NCBI GenBank assembly: GCA_964464895.1
Contig: CAYXGY010000007.1
Coordinates: forward strand, 1-64,000
Direction of reading: 5' to 3'
DNA: 64,000 bases
Origin: Helicobacter_D sp964464895
GTDB taxonomy: Bacteria > Campylobacterota > Campylobacteria > Campylobacterales > Helicobacteraceae
The position numbers were made by a program, and so were the translations under genes. The notes under the pieces are model-generated. The model searched no databases. It worked only from the letters and a program-made list of their open reading frames with translations, and was not told the origin of the DNA. Positions 8,704-17,684 of this stretch are shown piece by piece; positions within the stretch are counted from its first letter, which is position 1; each line of letters opens with the position of its first letter.

Positions 8704-10920
8704 TTAGAGTTTGACGATTTTTGCACCAAATCCTCCTGCTTTGGGTGGGGCGTCTGCGAAATCAATTACTTTGGGATGGGACTTGAGAAAATCTCTCACC
8801 ACAACAGAGAGTCTTCCTGTGCCGATTCCGTGATAAATCAGCACTTCATCAAAGCCGGCAATAAGACTATTGGAGATAAACTCCTCTAACTTTTCTATCG
8901 CCTCATCAGCTCTTAATCCGTGCAAATCTAGCACAACATTTGCATTTTGGGGTGTTTGGACTTGAAGCTTGGTTTGTGGAGGTTTGGGCGCATTGCCATA
9001 GGGTTTAATCTCTTTTTTTGAGACTTCTAGCTTGATTCCGTCTTCTAGCTCAATGCGCACTTTGTCTTTATGTAAGCTCAAAATCGTTCCGCGATGGTGG
9101 CGGTATTTGATAGGCTCGCCGACTTCAAAGGCTCGCATTTCTTGTATAGGTTGTGGTGCATTGGAATTGATGTTTTGGGCTGCATTTAATAGCTTGTTTG
9201 CAAAACTGATTTGGCGGTGAATGGCTTGCGGGGATTGCTCTTTGATTGCCGCTCTAGCAGCATTAATTGCTTCTGTATAGGCGGATTCTAATTCCTTTTG
9301 ACGCTTTAAGAATGCTTGTTCCAAGGCTTCTTCTCTGTCTTTTAAATGTGTAATTTTTTGTTCTAAAGTCGTGCTTTTTTGTTCGGCTTTTTCAATCTCG
9401 CTTTGTAGCTTCATCTCTAGCCTAGAGGAGTTTTCAATCAGAGCATTGAGCTTTTCTTTGTCCTCTCCATAGAGGGTTTTTGCCTCATTGACAAGAGATT
9501 TTGGGATTCCATAACGCAAGGCGGTTTCAAAGGCGTAAGATTTACCAATTGTTCCACTTAGGAAACTAAAAGTTGGTATTTCGTGTTCCTCATCAAAAAG
9601 AGCAGCGAGGAGTTGCACGCGAGAATCTCCTGCCATAAGAGCAGCAAGCCGCTTATGGTGTGTCGTGATGATGATTTTGCTTCCTCTTAGCATTAGATTC
9701 TCTAAGAGCACTTTAAACAGGCTTGCTGCTTCATCACTATCTGTGCCGAGTTCTATTTCATCTATGCCGATTAATCCCTCTTTTTCTCTAAGGATTTGGC
9801 TAAATTGCAGCATTCTGCCGCCAAAAGTAGAAATATCATTTTTGCTATTTTGCGGGTCCTCTAAGATGAGATTTAAAGCCTTAAAATTGCCAATGCTAGA
9901 TTTGTGGGCATTGATAGGCATAGGAATTAAATGTTTTGCCAAAAAAGCCGCACTCAAAATGGATTTTAAAAGCATAGTTTTCCCGCCCGCATTGACACCT
10001 GTTATCATCAAGACTTGTTCTTTAAAGTCAAGGCTAATGGATTTGGGATTCTTTAAGGCGGGGTGGCGAAATTCGTTCAAAACAATCGTAGAATCGTTGG
10101 GCTTGGGAGATAAAAATTCCAAATCCTTAGAGCGAGCGAAGTTCAATCTTGCTTGGTAGTTATCAAAGCGGTCAAATTCTTTGTTGATGAAATTCAAAAA
10201 CAAAAGATGTTTGGTAAAGAGGATAGAAATTTCGCGTGCAATGCTGAAAAGCTGCTCCTCTCTTTTGTTGTTGAGTTCATTATAGCGGTCTTTGAGATTA
10301 GCGATACTTTGGGGTAAGACATAAAAAAATCCGCTTGCAGAGCGTTGGAGAATTTGTCCTTTTAAGATATGATGGAATCCAGCCTTTAAGAGCAAACATT
10401 CTTCGTCATTTATTAAGTGGATTTGTCTATCCACCAAGTAAGGATTGAGCTTGTTTTGATTGAGAATTTGACTTAAGAGGTGTGAGATTTCCTTTTTGAT
10501 TCTTTCAATTCCAGCATTGATAGAATCTAGTTCCAAATAAATGCCACTTTTAAGATTGCCATTTTCTAAAAAGGATTTGGAGATTTCTAAAATCGCATTA
10601 GGAATTAGGATTTGGCTAAACCATTCCCCCAAGATTCCCTCACACTTTAAGCTTTTTAGGTAATGAAAATAGCGGATAATTTTCACAAATTCAAAGATTT
10701 CATCTAACTTTAAATAACCAAATTTTTTTAGAAGTGCAAGCTGCGAATCTAGGTTTTGGACGGGTTTTGGAGAAACGAAATCAAATGTCTCTAGTGCCTG
10801 AATGTAGCGCAAGTGGATTTTGCTATCTCCTTGCAAGAATAATTCCTTTGGACGCGCCAAAAAGCTTTCAAAGATTCGGAAAAAATCCTCCAAATCTAAT
10901 TGTTTAATAAGATTCTGCAT
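8704..10920 (-). CDS. mutS2: MutS2 endonuclease / recombination suppressor
   Basis: MutS2 family ATPase of 738 residues. In H. pylori this family binds branched DNA and suppresses homologous recombination; other members rescue collided ribosomes. The Walker A GVNAGGKT is at residues 308-315 and Walker B GIDEIELGTDSDEA near 385-398, followed by THHKRLAALMA. A long charged coiled coil spans about residues 490-560. The C-terminal Smr nuclease domain starts with LDLHGLRADEA and contains the HGIGTGRL motif. It lacks the N-terminal mismatch-recognition domain of MutS1. Its start overlaps the upstream small membrane protein gene by 17 bases, so it is the last gene of the murC-side operon. Confidence 0.95.
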   Translation of the reverse strand: MQNLIKQLDLEDFFRIFESFLARPKELFLQGDSKIHLRYIQALETFDFVSPKPVQNLDSQLALLKKFGYLKLDEIFEFVKIIRYFHYLKSLKCEGILGEWFSQILIPNAILEISKSFLENGNLKSGIYLELDSINAGIERIKKEISHLLSQILNQNKLNPYLVDRQIHLINDEECLLLKAGFHHILKGQILQRSASGFFYVLPQSIANLKDRYNELNNKREEQLFSIAREISILFTKHLLFLNFINKEFDRFDNYQARLNFARSKDLEFLSPKPNDSTIVLNEFRHPALKNPKSISLDFKEQVLMITGVNAGGKTMLLKSILSAAFLAKHLIPMPINAHKSSIGNFKALNLILEDPQNSKNDISTFGGRMLQFSQILREKEGLIGIDEIELGTDSDEAASLFKVLLENLMLRGSKIIITTHHKRLAALMAGDSRVQLLAALFDEEHEIPTFSFLSGTIGKSYAFETALRYGIPKSLVNEAKTLYGEDKEKLNALIENSSRLEMKLQSEIEKAEQKSTTLEQKITHLKDREEALEQAFLKRQKELESAYTEAINAARAAIKEQSPQAIHRQISFANKLLNAAQNINSNAPQPIQEMRAFEVGEPIKYRHHRGTILSLHKDKVRIELEDGIKLEVSKKEIKPYGNAPKPPQTKLQVQTPQNANVVLDLHGLRADEAIEKLEEFISNSLIAGFDEVLIYHGIGTGRLSVVVRDFLKSHPKVIDFADAPPKAGGFGAKIVKL

Positions 10921-11281
10921 TCTTTAACTTACAAGCCTTTAATGGAATCGTTTTGCGGTGGTAGTCGCTATTTTCTTTGCCCATTAATGTAAGTGTGCCA
11001 CTGATGAAATTAAAAGAAGTGCGATTGGCTTCAATGTTTTGTGTGCCAACTTGACACACAAGATTCTTGCCTTGCAAGAAAAATTGCGCTAAGTCATTGA
11101 TTTTGTCCCCTCGTTTTTCTTGGAAAAAGGTAAAGATTCCAATTCCCATTGCAACAATAAGGAGAAAAACCCCAAAATATGCGCGCGTTTTGCGGTGGAT
11201 AATATCAAATTTGGAAAGAATTTGTGCCAAAAAGGCTAAGAGCGCAATCACTAAGATAAAGAGAATCCAAAAACGTACCAT
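10904..11281 (-). CDS. Small single-span membrane protein, conserved between murC and mutS2
   Basis: The frame is open from 11353, but the ATG at 11281 gives TAATG overlap with the murC stop and puts the hydrophobic segment at the very N-terminus (MVRFWILFILVIALLAFLA), so 125 residues are preferred. A second hydrophobic stretch follows at about residues 35-52, then a soluble tail that includes NLVCQVGTQNIEANRTSFNF. No catalytic motif is visible and function is unknown. In H. pylori a protein of the same kind lies at the same place (HP0622, between HP0621 mutS2 and HP0623 murC). It overlaps both neighbours, so it is co-translated with them. Confidence 0.8.
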   Translation of the reverse strand: MVRFWILFILVIALLAFLAQILSKFDIIHRKTRAYFGVFLLIVAMGIGIFTFFQEKRGDKINDLAQFFLQGKNLVCQVGTQNIEANRTSFNFISGTLTLMGKENSDYHRKTIPLKACKLKNAESY

Positions 11282-12621
11282 TAGATTCCACCCCTTAGCG
11301 CATAAGTAAGATTGCCCGCATTGAAGCCAACGATGATTCCATTGTCTAGGCATTCTAGGGTTTGATTGCTTTGCTTTAGTAAGAGTGTCCCTCCCTTGCG
11401 CACGATAGAGTCTGCAAAGATAGGTTGGTATTTAGCAAAAAGATTTTTAAAGTCAATCGGGATTTCAGGCTCTCCTACTGCATAAACAGGCAAAATCACT
11501 AATTTATCCACTCCTTTAAAGCACTCTACAAAGCCCTGTAAATTGTCTGCAATGCGTGAATATTTATGGGGTTGCCAAATCGCAGTGAGCGGTTGAATGC
11601 AAGTGAGTTCTTGATATTTTTTTAAAGCTTTAATAGTGGCTGAAATTTCAGTGGGGTGGTGTGCGTAATCATCAATAATCACGCAAGGGTCTTGGGAGAG
11701 AATGTCAAACCTCTTTTTGATTCCACAATAGTTTTGAATATTCTTTGCAATCTCTTCTAGGGGGAGAATTTGTGCAGCGGCTAAGATAGCTAAAGATGCA
11801 TCAATCGCAATGTGTTCGCCCAATCCATAGACGCTAAATCTGCCATAATCTTTGCCTTCGCATACGAGATGAAATCGTGTTTTGGGGATTCCTTGTTCGG
11901 TAACATAGCTAATTTCGCGTAAATCTTGACTAGGATAAAACTTAATGCAGAGATTGCCTAGATTCTTTAAAGAACCCAAAAAGGAGTCCTCCGCATTCAG
12001 CACACAAACTTTAGCGAGCTTGAGAAAACTCTCATAGGCTTGATGAAATTGTGTCAAATCGTGGGCATAAGTCTCCATATGTTCTGGTTCTGCATTCGTA
12101 ACAATGGCATAGGTAGGATTGCATTCTAGGAAGCTTTTGTCCGATTCATCGGCTTCAAATATGACGCGATTGCTTTTGAGCGCGCGTGTATTGGAATGAA
12201 ACTCTTTGCTTTCTGCGCCGATGAGTGCGCTTGCATCTTTTAGGATTGCGCTCAAAATAGCAGTCGTTGTACTTTTGCCGTGTGCGCCTGCAACAGCGAA
12301 GACTTCTTTATCTCCTAAAATCATCTTAAGGGATTCTTTGCGAGAGAGCACAGGGATTCCTTGATGATGCGCTTCTTGCACTTCAATATTATCGGGTTTG
12401 ATGATTGCAGAGTGAATCACCAAGTCTTGCCCGCAAATCGCTTCTTTTGCGTGTGGAATGCTGACTTGGATTCCCATTTGCTTTAGTTCTTTAGTCACGC
12501 AACCCTCTGCGATGTCTGAACCACTGACCTCTGCGCCTTGTGCAAGTAAGAATTTTGCAAGTGCAGAGATTCCAATCCCGCCAATGCCAATGAAATGAAT
12601 TTTTTTAACCCCTAAAGCCAC
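11281..12621 (-). CDS. murC: UDP-N-acetylmuramate--L-alanine ligase
   Basis: Cytoplasmic peptidoglycan precursor enzyme that adds L-alanine to UDP-MurNAc at the cost of ATP. The 446-residue protein opens with the Rossmann motif IHFIGIGGIGISALA, has the ATP-binding GAHGKSTTT at about residues 112-120, then EADESDKSFL and the DDYAHHPTEI motif typical of MurC, and WQPHKYSRI in the C-terminal domain. The start overlaps the aminotransferase gene by ten bases and the stop overlaps the next start by one, so translation is coupled on both sides. Confidence 0.97.
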   Translation of the reverse strand: MALGVKKIHFIGIGGIGISALAKFLLAQGAEVSGSDIAEGCVTKELKQMGIQVSIPHAKEAICGQDLVIHSAIIKPDNIEVQEAHHQGIPVLSRKESLKMILGDKEVFAVAGAHGKSTTTAILSAILKDASALIGAESKEFHSNTRALKSNRVIFEADESDKSFLECNPTYAIVTNAEPEHMETYAHDLTQFHQAYESFLKLAKVCVLNAEDSFLGSLKNLGNLCIKFYPSQDLREISYVTEQGIPKTRFHLVCEGKDYGRFSVYGLGEHIAIDASLAILAAAQILPLEEIAKNIQNYCGIKKRFDILSQDPCVIIDDYAHHPTEISATIKALKKYQELTCIQPLTAIWQPHKYSRIADNLQGFVECFKGVDKLVILPVYAVGEPEIPIDFKNLFAKYQPIFADSIVRKGGTLLLKQSNQTLECLDNGIIVGFNAGNLTYALRGGI

Positions 12622-13754
12622 TTTTGCAACCTCAAAAGTGCGTCTTTGATGATAGATTCCTCATAAACTAGAGCAAGGCGCACGAAATGACTTCCGGGAT
12701 TCTCCCCTCTTTCGTCTAATCTTGATAGAAAGCTGCCCGGCAAGACCAAAATATTTTCTTTTTGGAGGAGATTCTTTGTCCATTCTAAATCATCAGATAC
12801 AGGCAACCACACATAAAAAGTCTCACTCGGAATGCGTAGATTTGGGATTTTAGCCCCTAGAATCTCTCGGGCTAATTGTAGGTTTTTGGCATATTGTGTG
12901 CGTGAAAATTCCGTGTGCGTCTCCTCGCCCCAAGCGAGTGTGGAGGCGGCTTGCAAGGGCAAGGGAGAGGCACACCCGACATAAGTGCGATATTGCGCAT
13001 AGGGCTTGAGGATTGTAGAATCTCCCGCAATAAATCCGCTTCTTAAACCCGGTGCGGAAGAGCGTTTGGAGATAGAATTGAGGGCTAATACATTTTTGAA
13101 GTTAGGATTCCCAACCTCCAAGCTAGCCTGCAAGATAGAAGCGGGCTTTTGATGACTATAAATTTCGCTATAACACTCATCATTAAGGAGCAAAAAATCG
13201 TATTCAAGGGCGTCTTTCACCCATTGCTTCAATTCTTCTAGACTCATTGTAGCCCCTGTAGGATTGTTGGGGGAGTTGAGAATTACCAAATCACAAGCAC
13301 GCATTTGCTCTTTTGTGAGGCTGGGTTTAAAGTCATTTTGGGCAGTGAGATTCATATAAATGCTTCTTGCTCTTGAAGCAATCGCCGCTCCCTCATAAAT
13401 TTGATAAAAAGGATTGGGGTGTGCTAGTGTGGGATTCTTTTTATCAAAAAGATAGAATTGCGGGAAGTTAAAGAGCACTTCGCGCGTGCCAAAAGTTGGA
13501 ATGATTTCATTAGGCTTTAATGCTACATTGAATCGACGTTTAAGGAATCCCATCATAGAATCTTTTAAAGATTCTTCCCCCGCGGTTTTGGGATATTTGT
13601 TCAGCGATTCCACACTTTCGCACAAGGCTTGGCAAATACTCTTTGGAGTGTCAAATTGTGGTTCGCCAATGGTTAGAGAAATGCGCTTACCACTCGTTGG
13701 GATTCCACAAATGAGTGAATTTAACTTTTCAAAAGGATAAGGCTGAAACTCCAT
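12612..13754 (-). CDS. dapC: Fold-type I aminotransferase, probable succinyldiaminopimelate transaminase
   Basis: 380-residue PLP enzyme of the aspartate aminotransferase superfamily. The pyridoxal lysine lies in LNSISKRSSAPGLRSGFIAGD (the SxSK...GxRxG motif), with LNSPNNPTGATM and NDECYSEIY as the classic upstream cofactor motifs. The H. pylori gene in the same position (HP0624, next to murC) is of the same family and is annotated as a DapC candidate; adjacency to murC supports a role in making meso-diaminopimelate for the cell wall. Substrate assignment is inference. It begins two bases after the helicase stop and overlaps murC by ten. Confidence 0.82.
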   Translation of the reverse strand: MEFQPYPFEKLNSLICGIPTSGKRISLTIGEPQFDTPKSICQALCESVESLNKYPKTAGEESLKDSMMGFLKRRFNVALKPNEIIPTFGTREVLFNFPQFYLFDKKNPTLAHPNPFYQIYEGAAIASRARSIYMNLTAQNDFKPSLTKEQMRACDLVILNSPNNPTGATMSLEELKQWVKDALEYDFLLLNDECYSEIYSHQKPASILQASLEVGNPNFKNVLALNSISKRSSAPGLRSGFIAGDSTILKPYAQYRTYVGCASPLPLQAASTLAWGEETHTEFSRTQYAKNLQLAREILGAKIPNLRIPSETFYVWLPVSDDLEWTKNLLQKENILVLPGSFLSRLDERGENPGSHFVRLALVYEESIIKDALLRLQKWL

Positions 13755-13756
13755 TT

Positions 13757-15466
13757 CTACTTCCTATTACGATTTTTGGTGTTTTTGGATTTGGGATTTT
13801 TTGATGGTTTAACTAAATGATGATTTTTTTGTTGTGGTTTTTTGCGTGATTCTTTATGAAATTCTTGGGAATTCCAATCTTCGTTGGAAGAATCTCGCTT
13901 GTTTCTTTGGCTCTTGGTGGAAGGATTCCAATGTTTGCCTCCACGAGTTTTATCGTGTCTTCCACTATTCTTACTATGCGTTGATTTTTTATGTAATCCA
14001 CCTTCTAGTTGCATTTGTAAATCTTTGAGGTCGTTTTTGTTTAGTCCGATTTTGTTTGGTCCTAAGACTTTGGAATCTTGTAGCACGATAGAAAGAAGCT
14101 TGCAGACTAATTGCGTCATATCTGCGTGGGAGCGGATTTGCTCATAAATGCGCAAAGCCTCATCGCTGATAGCGTGTTTTAGGATTCTATCTAGCAGATT
14201 GGAATCTTGTTTGTCCATTGTATCTTGGATATTTGGAATCTCATAGAGTTCAATGCTTGCTTTGGTGTTTTCTTTGATTCTTCTAATTTCTTTGAACTCT
14301 AAAGGCGTGGCAAGCGTGATAGCAATTCCCTTTTTACCCGCTCTGCCCGTGCGTCCAATGCGATGAACATAGGATTCTGGATTGAGTGGAATATGGAAAT
14401 TAAACACATGGCTTACTCCGCTAATATCCAAACCACGTGCGGCAATATCGGTAGCGACAAGGATATTAGTGCTAGAATTTTTAAAGGCATTGATAGACTT
14501 TACCCTCTCTCTTTGCTCCATATCCCCGTGTAATGCTACTGCTTTGTAACCGCGTGCAAGCAAACGCTCGGACAAAATGTCTGCTTCTTTTTTCATTCGC
14601 GTAAAAATAATCGCCTTGCTTGGCATTTCGCTATCAATCAAACGTACAATCGCATCTTCGCGTTCGCTCTCATTGATAATATAGTAACGTTGTGCAATAT
14701 CTTGATTGGTAGCGTTTTCTGGTGTTATTTTGATGAGTTTTGGATTGTCAAGAATCTTTTGGGCTAAATGCTTAATTGGTGTGGGCATAGTTGCTGAAAA
14801 TAGTAAAGTTTGTCGTGCATTAGAAAGATAAGTAAAAATCTCTTCTATGTCATCTAAGAATCCCATATCCAACATTTCATCGGATTCGTCTAACACGACA
14901 ACACTTGGAGAGAAGTTTTTGAGACGCTCATTTCTTAAATGGTCTAATAAACGACCGGGTGTTGCGATGATGATTTGAGGGGATTTTTCTAGCAATTCAA
15001 GCTGGCGGCGAATCGGTTGTCCGCCAAAGAGCGAGACGGTTTTGACTTTGCTATATTTGCCCAACTTAAAGATTTCATCGCCAATTTGCATTGCAAGTTC
15101 TCGCGTAGGCGTTACGATTAATGCTTCAATCGTCCCATTGTGTTTTAAATTGTTGATTAAAGGCAAGCCAAAGGCGGCGGTTTTGCCTGTGCCTGTTTGT
15201 GCTTGGGCGATGACATCTAATCCATTTAAAATAATTGGGATTGCTTCTTGCTGGATTGGGCTAGGCTCGCTGAATCCGGCTTCTTTGATGCCTCTTAGGA
15301 GACTTTTTTTAAGTCCAAAGGATTCAAATCCGCTAGAATCCCAAGTATCGTTTATATCTTGTAGAGCGAAGCTTTGAGAATTCTTTGTTCTTTGTGCTTG
15401 TTTTTTGGTGGAAGACTTTTGTTGTTTTGTCGTTTTGTTCATTGCATTACTTTTATGTAAATTCAT
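13757..15466 (-). CDS. deaD: DEAD-box ATP-dependent RNA helicase (RhpA-like)
   Basis: 569-residue cytoplasmic RNA helicase of the DeaD/RhpA type, working in ribosome assembly and mRNA decay. Motifs in order: the Q motif PSPIQQEAIP, Walker A AQTGTGKT, PTRELAMQI, TPGRLLDHL, the motif II variant DESD (not DEAD), SATMP, then ATDIAARGLDISG and HRIGRTGRAGKKG. The last ~80 residues are a basic K/R/N/S tail for RNA binding. In H. pylori the only DEAD-box helicase, RhpA, partners RNase J. A TATAAT at 15472-15477 (minus strand) would start transcription at about 15463, inside the first codons of the long form, so the ATG at 15442 may be the true start. Confidence 0.95.
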   Translation of the reverse strand: MNLHKSNAMNKTTKQQKSSTKKQAQRTKNSQSFALQDINDTWDSSGFESFGLKKSLLRGIKEAGFSEPSPIQQEAIPIILNGLDVIAQAQTGTGKTAAFGLPLINNLKHNGTIEALIVTPTRELAMQIGDEIFKLGKYSKVKTVSLFGGQPIRRQLELLEKSPQIIIATPGRLLDHLRNERLKNFSPSVVVLDESDEMLDMGFLDDIEEIFTYLSNARQTLLFSATMPTPIKHLAQKILDNPKLIKITPENATNQDIAQRYYIINESEREDAIVRLIDSEMPSKAIIFTRMKKEADILSERLLARGYKAVALHGDMEQRERVKSINAFKNSSTNILVATDIAARGLDISGVSHVFNFHIPLNPESYVHRIGRTGRAGKKGIAITLATPLEFKEIRRIKENTKASIELYEIPNIQDTMDKQDSNLLDRILKHAISDEALRIYEQIRSHADMTQLVCKLLSIVLQDSKVLGPNKIGLNKNDLKDLQMQLEGGLHKKSTHSKNSGRHDKTRGGKHWNPSTKSQRNKRDSSNEDWNSQEFHKESRKKPQQKNHHLVKPSKNPKSKNTKNRNRK

Positions 15467-15471
15467 TTGTG

Positions 15472-15477
15472 ATTATA
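15472..15477 (-). promoter_or_regulatory. -10 box upstream of the helicase gene
   Basis: Perfect TATAAT on the minus strand in the 28-base gap between two same-strand genes. It would give the helicase its own promoter and make a leader of about 20 bases if translation starts at 15442. Overlap with the preceding coding end weakens the case. Confidence 0.4.
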
Positions 15478-15494
15478 ACATTAAAACGAGTATA

Positions 15495-16964
15495 TCACTC
15501 TAAAAAGCCGAAGCGATTCCCTGAAACATTCTTTGAAAGAATTTCAAAAGATGTTTGTGCATTGGCTTTAAAGGTTTTTGCTTCCTTGATAAGCTCCTCT
15601 GGATTTTCCCAAATATGCACACTATCAATATAGATTTTCTCAAAAGTAATTTCGTTGATGAGCGAAAAATAGAGTGTGCGTTTGTAGGCTGTTTTGACGG
15701 AATAAAGTTCATTTTCGCAAAGAATCTTAAGCTTAAGATTGGTGGATTCTTGCTCGTCTGTGGTTACAATGAGGAAATATTTTCTATGTTTTTTCCTGAT
15801 TTTATCCACATAGCGATAGAGCAGAGTGTCTAGCTCGTTTAGGCGGTCTTTGTTGAGATGTTCTAAATATTGCTCAATAAAGTAAATCATCGTAGGCACA
15901 CGGTCATTATTGGCACTTTTAAAGAAGTTTTTTTTCAGGGCTACGGATTTTAAAACTTTATGATAAATCTTTTCATTTAGAATCGTGATACAAATATCCA
16001 AACCACTTTTAATTTTTTTATAGATTCTTTCATAGGTTTTTTCATAAAGGTCTGTAAAGATTTTGAAATAATATTCTTCAAATTGTTGTTTGAGCTGTAA
16101 AAGATGTTTGCAGAGATTGCTATTGTAGCTTTCAGTCTCCATCATTTTTTTTAATTCTAGTCGCACCTTTTCTAGCTTTGCGGAGTTTTTTTCTAAATCT
16201 ACTTTCGCTTGGATTCTGCGCTCAAGCAAGAGTGTATCGTTTTTGAGGGCACTGATTCTTTTTTGGCATAGATTGCTCGTGTCTTTTGCGTTGTTAATCG
16301 CTACAATCAAAGCTTGGTAATGGCATTGTTGGGGCAAAAAATGCTCTTTGAATACATTTTCAATATTGACTTTTTGGTAACGCGTGAGGTCAGAATAAGC
16401 AGACTCTAAACGCGTCATAATTCCGAGCTCTTCAATAAAATCGTCTTTTGGGATTGTTTTATCGCTATAAAGAAGATTGTCTAATGTTTTCGCACTGAAA
16501 CGTTTGAGATGTGCATAATCGTAGAGGTATTTATCCTTTGGCAAGTATAAGTCATTTAAAAAGGCAATGGCAGAAAACTCTTGGCAAAAATATTTTTTTA
16601 GCGATTCCATAGGTTTTATATCCACACGCACTTCTCTGATTTTTTGATAATCTGTCTGTTTGTAGATTTTTTGGACAATCGCATCGCGTTTGTTGCTTAG
16701 AAGCGTGTCTAGTTGTTCGTCTGTATCGTGATGCCAAAAGTCGGATTCCGAAATCATAGAATTGCTGAAGTCTTGAAATTTAGAGGCTCTACAATCTGTA
16801 ACCTGTCCTGCTTCATTGCAGCGAAATTCTACAAACATATCTACCGCTGGAATCACCTTTTTATCGTGCCAAGTCTCTTTGGTAAATTCAAAAAGTTTTC
16901 TCGATAAATTAATGACTGCACCTTTGCCATTGCTGCTTAAATAACGAACGATTTTTCCGTGCAT
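15495..16964 (-). CDS. Conserved hypothetical protein with cold-shock-like N-terminus
   Basis: 489-residue soluble protein. The first ~60 residues (GKIVRYLSSNGKGAVINL, then VEFRCNEAGQVTDC) have the rhythm of a cold-shock/S1-like beta barrel. The rest is largely helical and charged, with a likely coiled coil around residues 245-300, and no enzyme motif I can recognise. AAAGG ends the plsC coding region 7 bases before its ATG. A hypothetical protein also lies beside the DEAD-box helicase in H. pylori (HP0248/HP0247), so the neighbourhood is conserved. An RNA-related role with the helicase is inference. Confidence 0.75.
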   Translation of the reverse strand: MHGKIVRYLSSNGKGAVINLSRKLFEFTKETWHDKKVIPAVDMFVEFRCNEAGQVTDCRASKFQDFSNSMISESDFWHHDTDEQLDTLLSNKRDAIVQKIYKQTDYQKIREVRVDIKPMESLKKYFCQEFSAIAFLNDLYLPKDKYLYDYAHLKRFSAKTLDNLLYSDKTIPKDDFIEELGIMTRLESAYSDLTRYQKVNIENVFKEHFLPQQCHYQALIVAINNAKDTSNLCQKRISALKNDTLLLERRIQAKVDLEKNSAKLEKVRLELKKMMETESYNSNLCKHLLQLKQQFEEYYFKIFTDLYEKTYERIYKKIKSGLDICITILNEKIYHKVLKSVALKKNFFKSANNDRVPTMIYFIEQYLEHLNKDRLNELDTLLYRYVDKIRKKHRKYFLIVTTDEQESTNLKLKILCENELYSVKTAYKRTLYFSLINEITFEKIYIDSVHIWENPEELIKEAKTFKANAQTSFEILSKNVSGNRFGFLE

Positions 16965-16967
16965 TTG

Positions 16968-17684
16968 CTAACCTTTGGATTCTGTATGGGGGTTTTTTAG
17001 GGATTCTAAATACATTTTAGAATACTCTGTTTGCATTTGTTCTTTTAGGGATTCAAACCATTGTTCTCCTTGTGGGGTAAAGGCAGGAAGATATTGAATG
17101 CTAAAAGGAGTGTTTTGAAATCTTAATGCGCCTATATCAAGGCATTTACGCGTGCCACAAACAACAACAGGTTGGACTTTGAGATGGAAATGCTCAATCA
17201 AAAATTTCGCCCCACTTTTGAAAGGCAAAAACTTCTCCTCGCCCTTGCTCCTTGTTCCTTCAGGAAAGATACACAAGGTGCGCCCAGATTCCAGCCTGTT
17301 TTTCACTTCTTTTAGCAAGAAGACAAGCTCTTTTTTACTTTCGCGATTAATCAGAATCATTTTGGGGGCTTTGAGTGCGTGCCCATATAAAAAGGGCTTA
17401 CCGAGCTCTTTTTTGGCAATCCAACAAAGATTATTTGGGTGGATTGCCTCTAAATAAATCGCATCCATAAAACTTTGATGATTGAGCACCAAAATCTGCG
17501 CACTAGGGTCTAACTCACCCTTGACATTTACCCGAACTCTAAAGAGTGCAAGGAATATTTTTGCAGTGATTTGTCTTACCTTGCGTTGTGCATTTTGGAA
17601 AAGATAAATAAACAGAATCGTCAAAGGAATCACAAGGAGCGCGTAAAGAATCGCGCTAAAGACTCTAATTTTGGAGGTCATCAC
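16968..17684 (-). CDS. plsC: 1-acylglycerol-3-phosphate O-acyltransferase
   Basis: 238-residue inner-membrane acyltransferase making phosphatidic acid from lysophosphatidic acid. One N-terminal hydrophobic span (IRVFSAILYALLVIPLTILFIYLF region) precedes the catalytic NHQSFMD (the HxxxxD motif as NH-QSFM-D), then LINRESK and the substrate-binding FPEGTRSKGE. A second Met follows the first, so the start may be three bases later. Its start overlaps the SH3 gene by 17-20 bases and the next gene follows after three bases. The H. pylori homologue (HP1348) has the same upstream partner. Confidence 0.94.
   Translation of the reverse strand: MMTSKIRVFSAILYALLVIPLTILFIYLFQNAQRKVRQITAKIFLALFRVRVNVKGELDPSAQILVLNHQSFMDAIYLEAIHPNNLCWIAKKELGKPFLYGHALKAPKMILINRESKKELVFLLKEVKNRLESGRTLCIFPEGTRSKGEEKFLPFKSGAKFLIEHFHLKVQPVVVCGTRKCLDIGALRFQNTPFSIQYLPAFTPQGEQWFESLKEQMQTEYSKMYLESLKNPHTESKG

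Noticed and set aside
9665..10159. 164-codon open frame on the plus strand inside mutS2
   Set aside because: Antisense shadow of a well-supported gene, with low-complexity Ser/Leu composition and no ribosome site.
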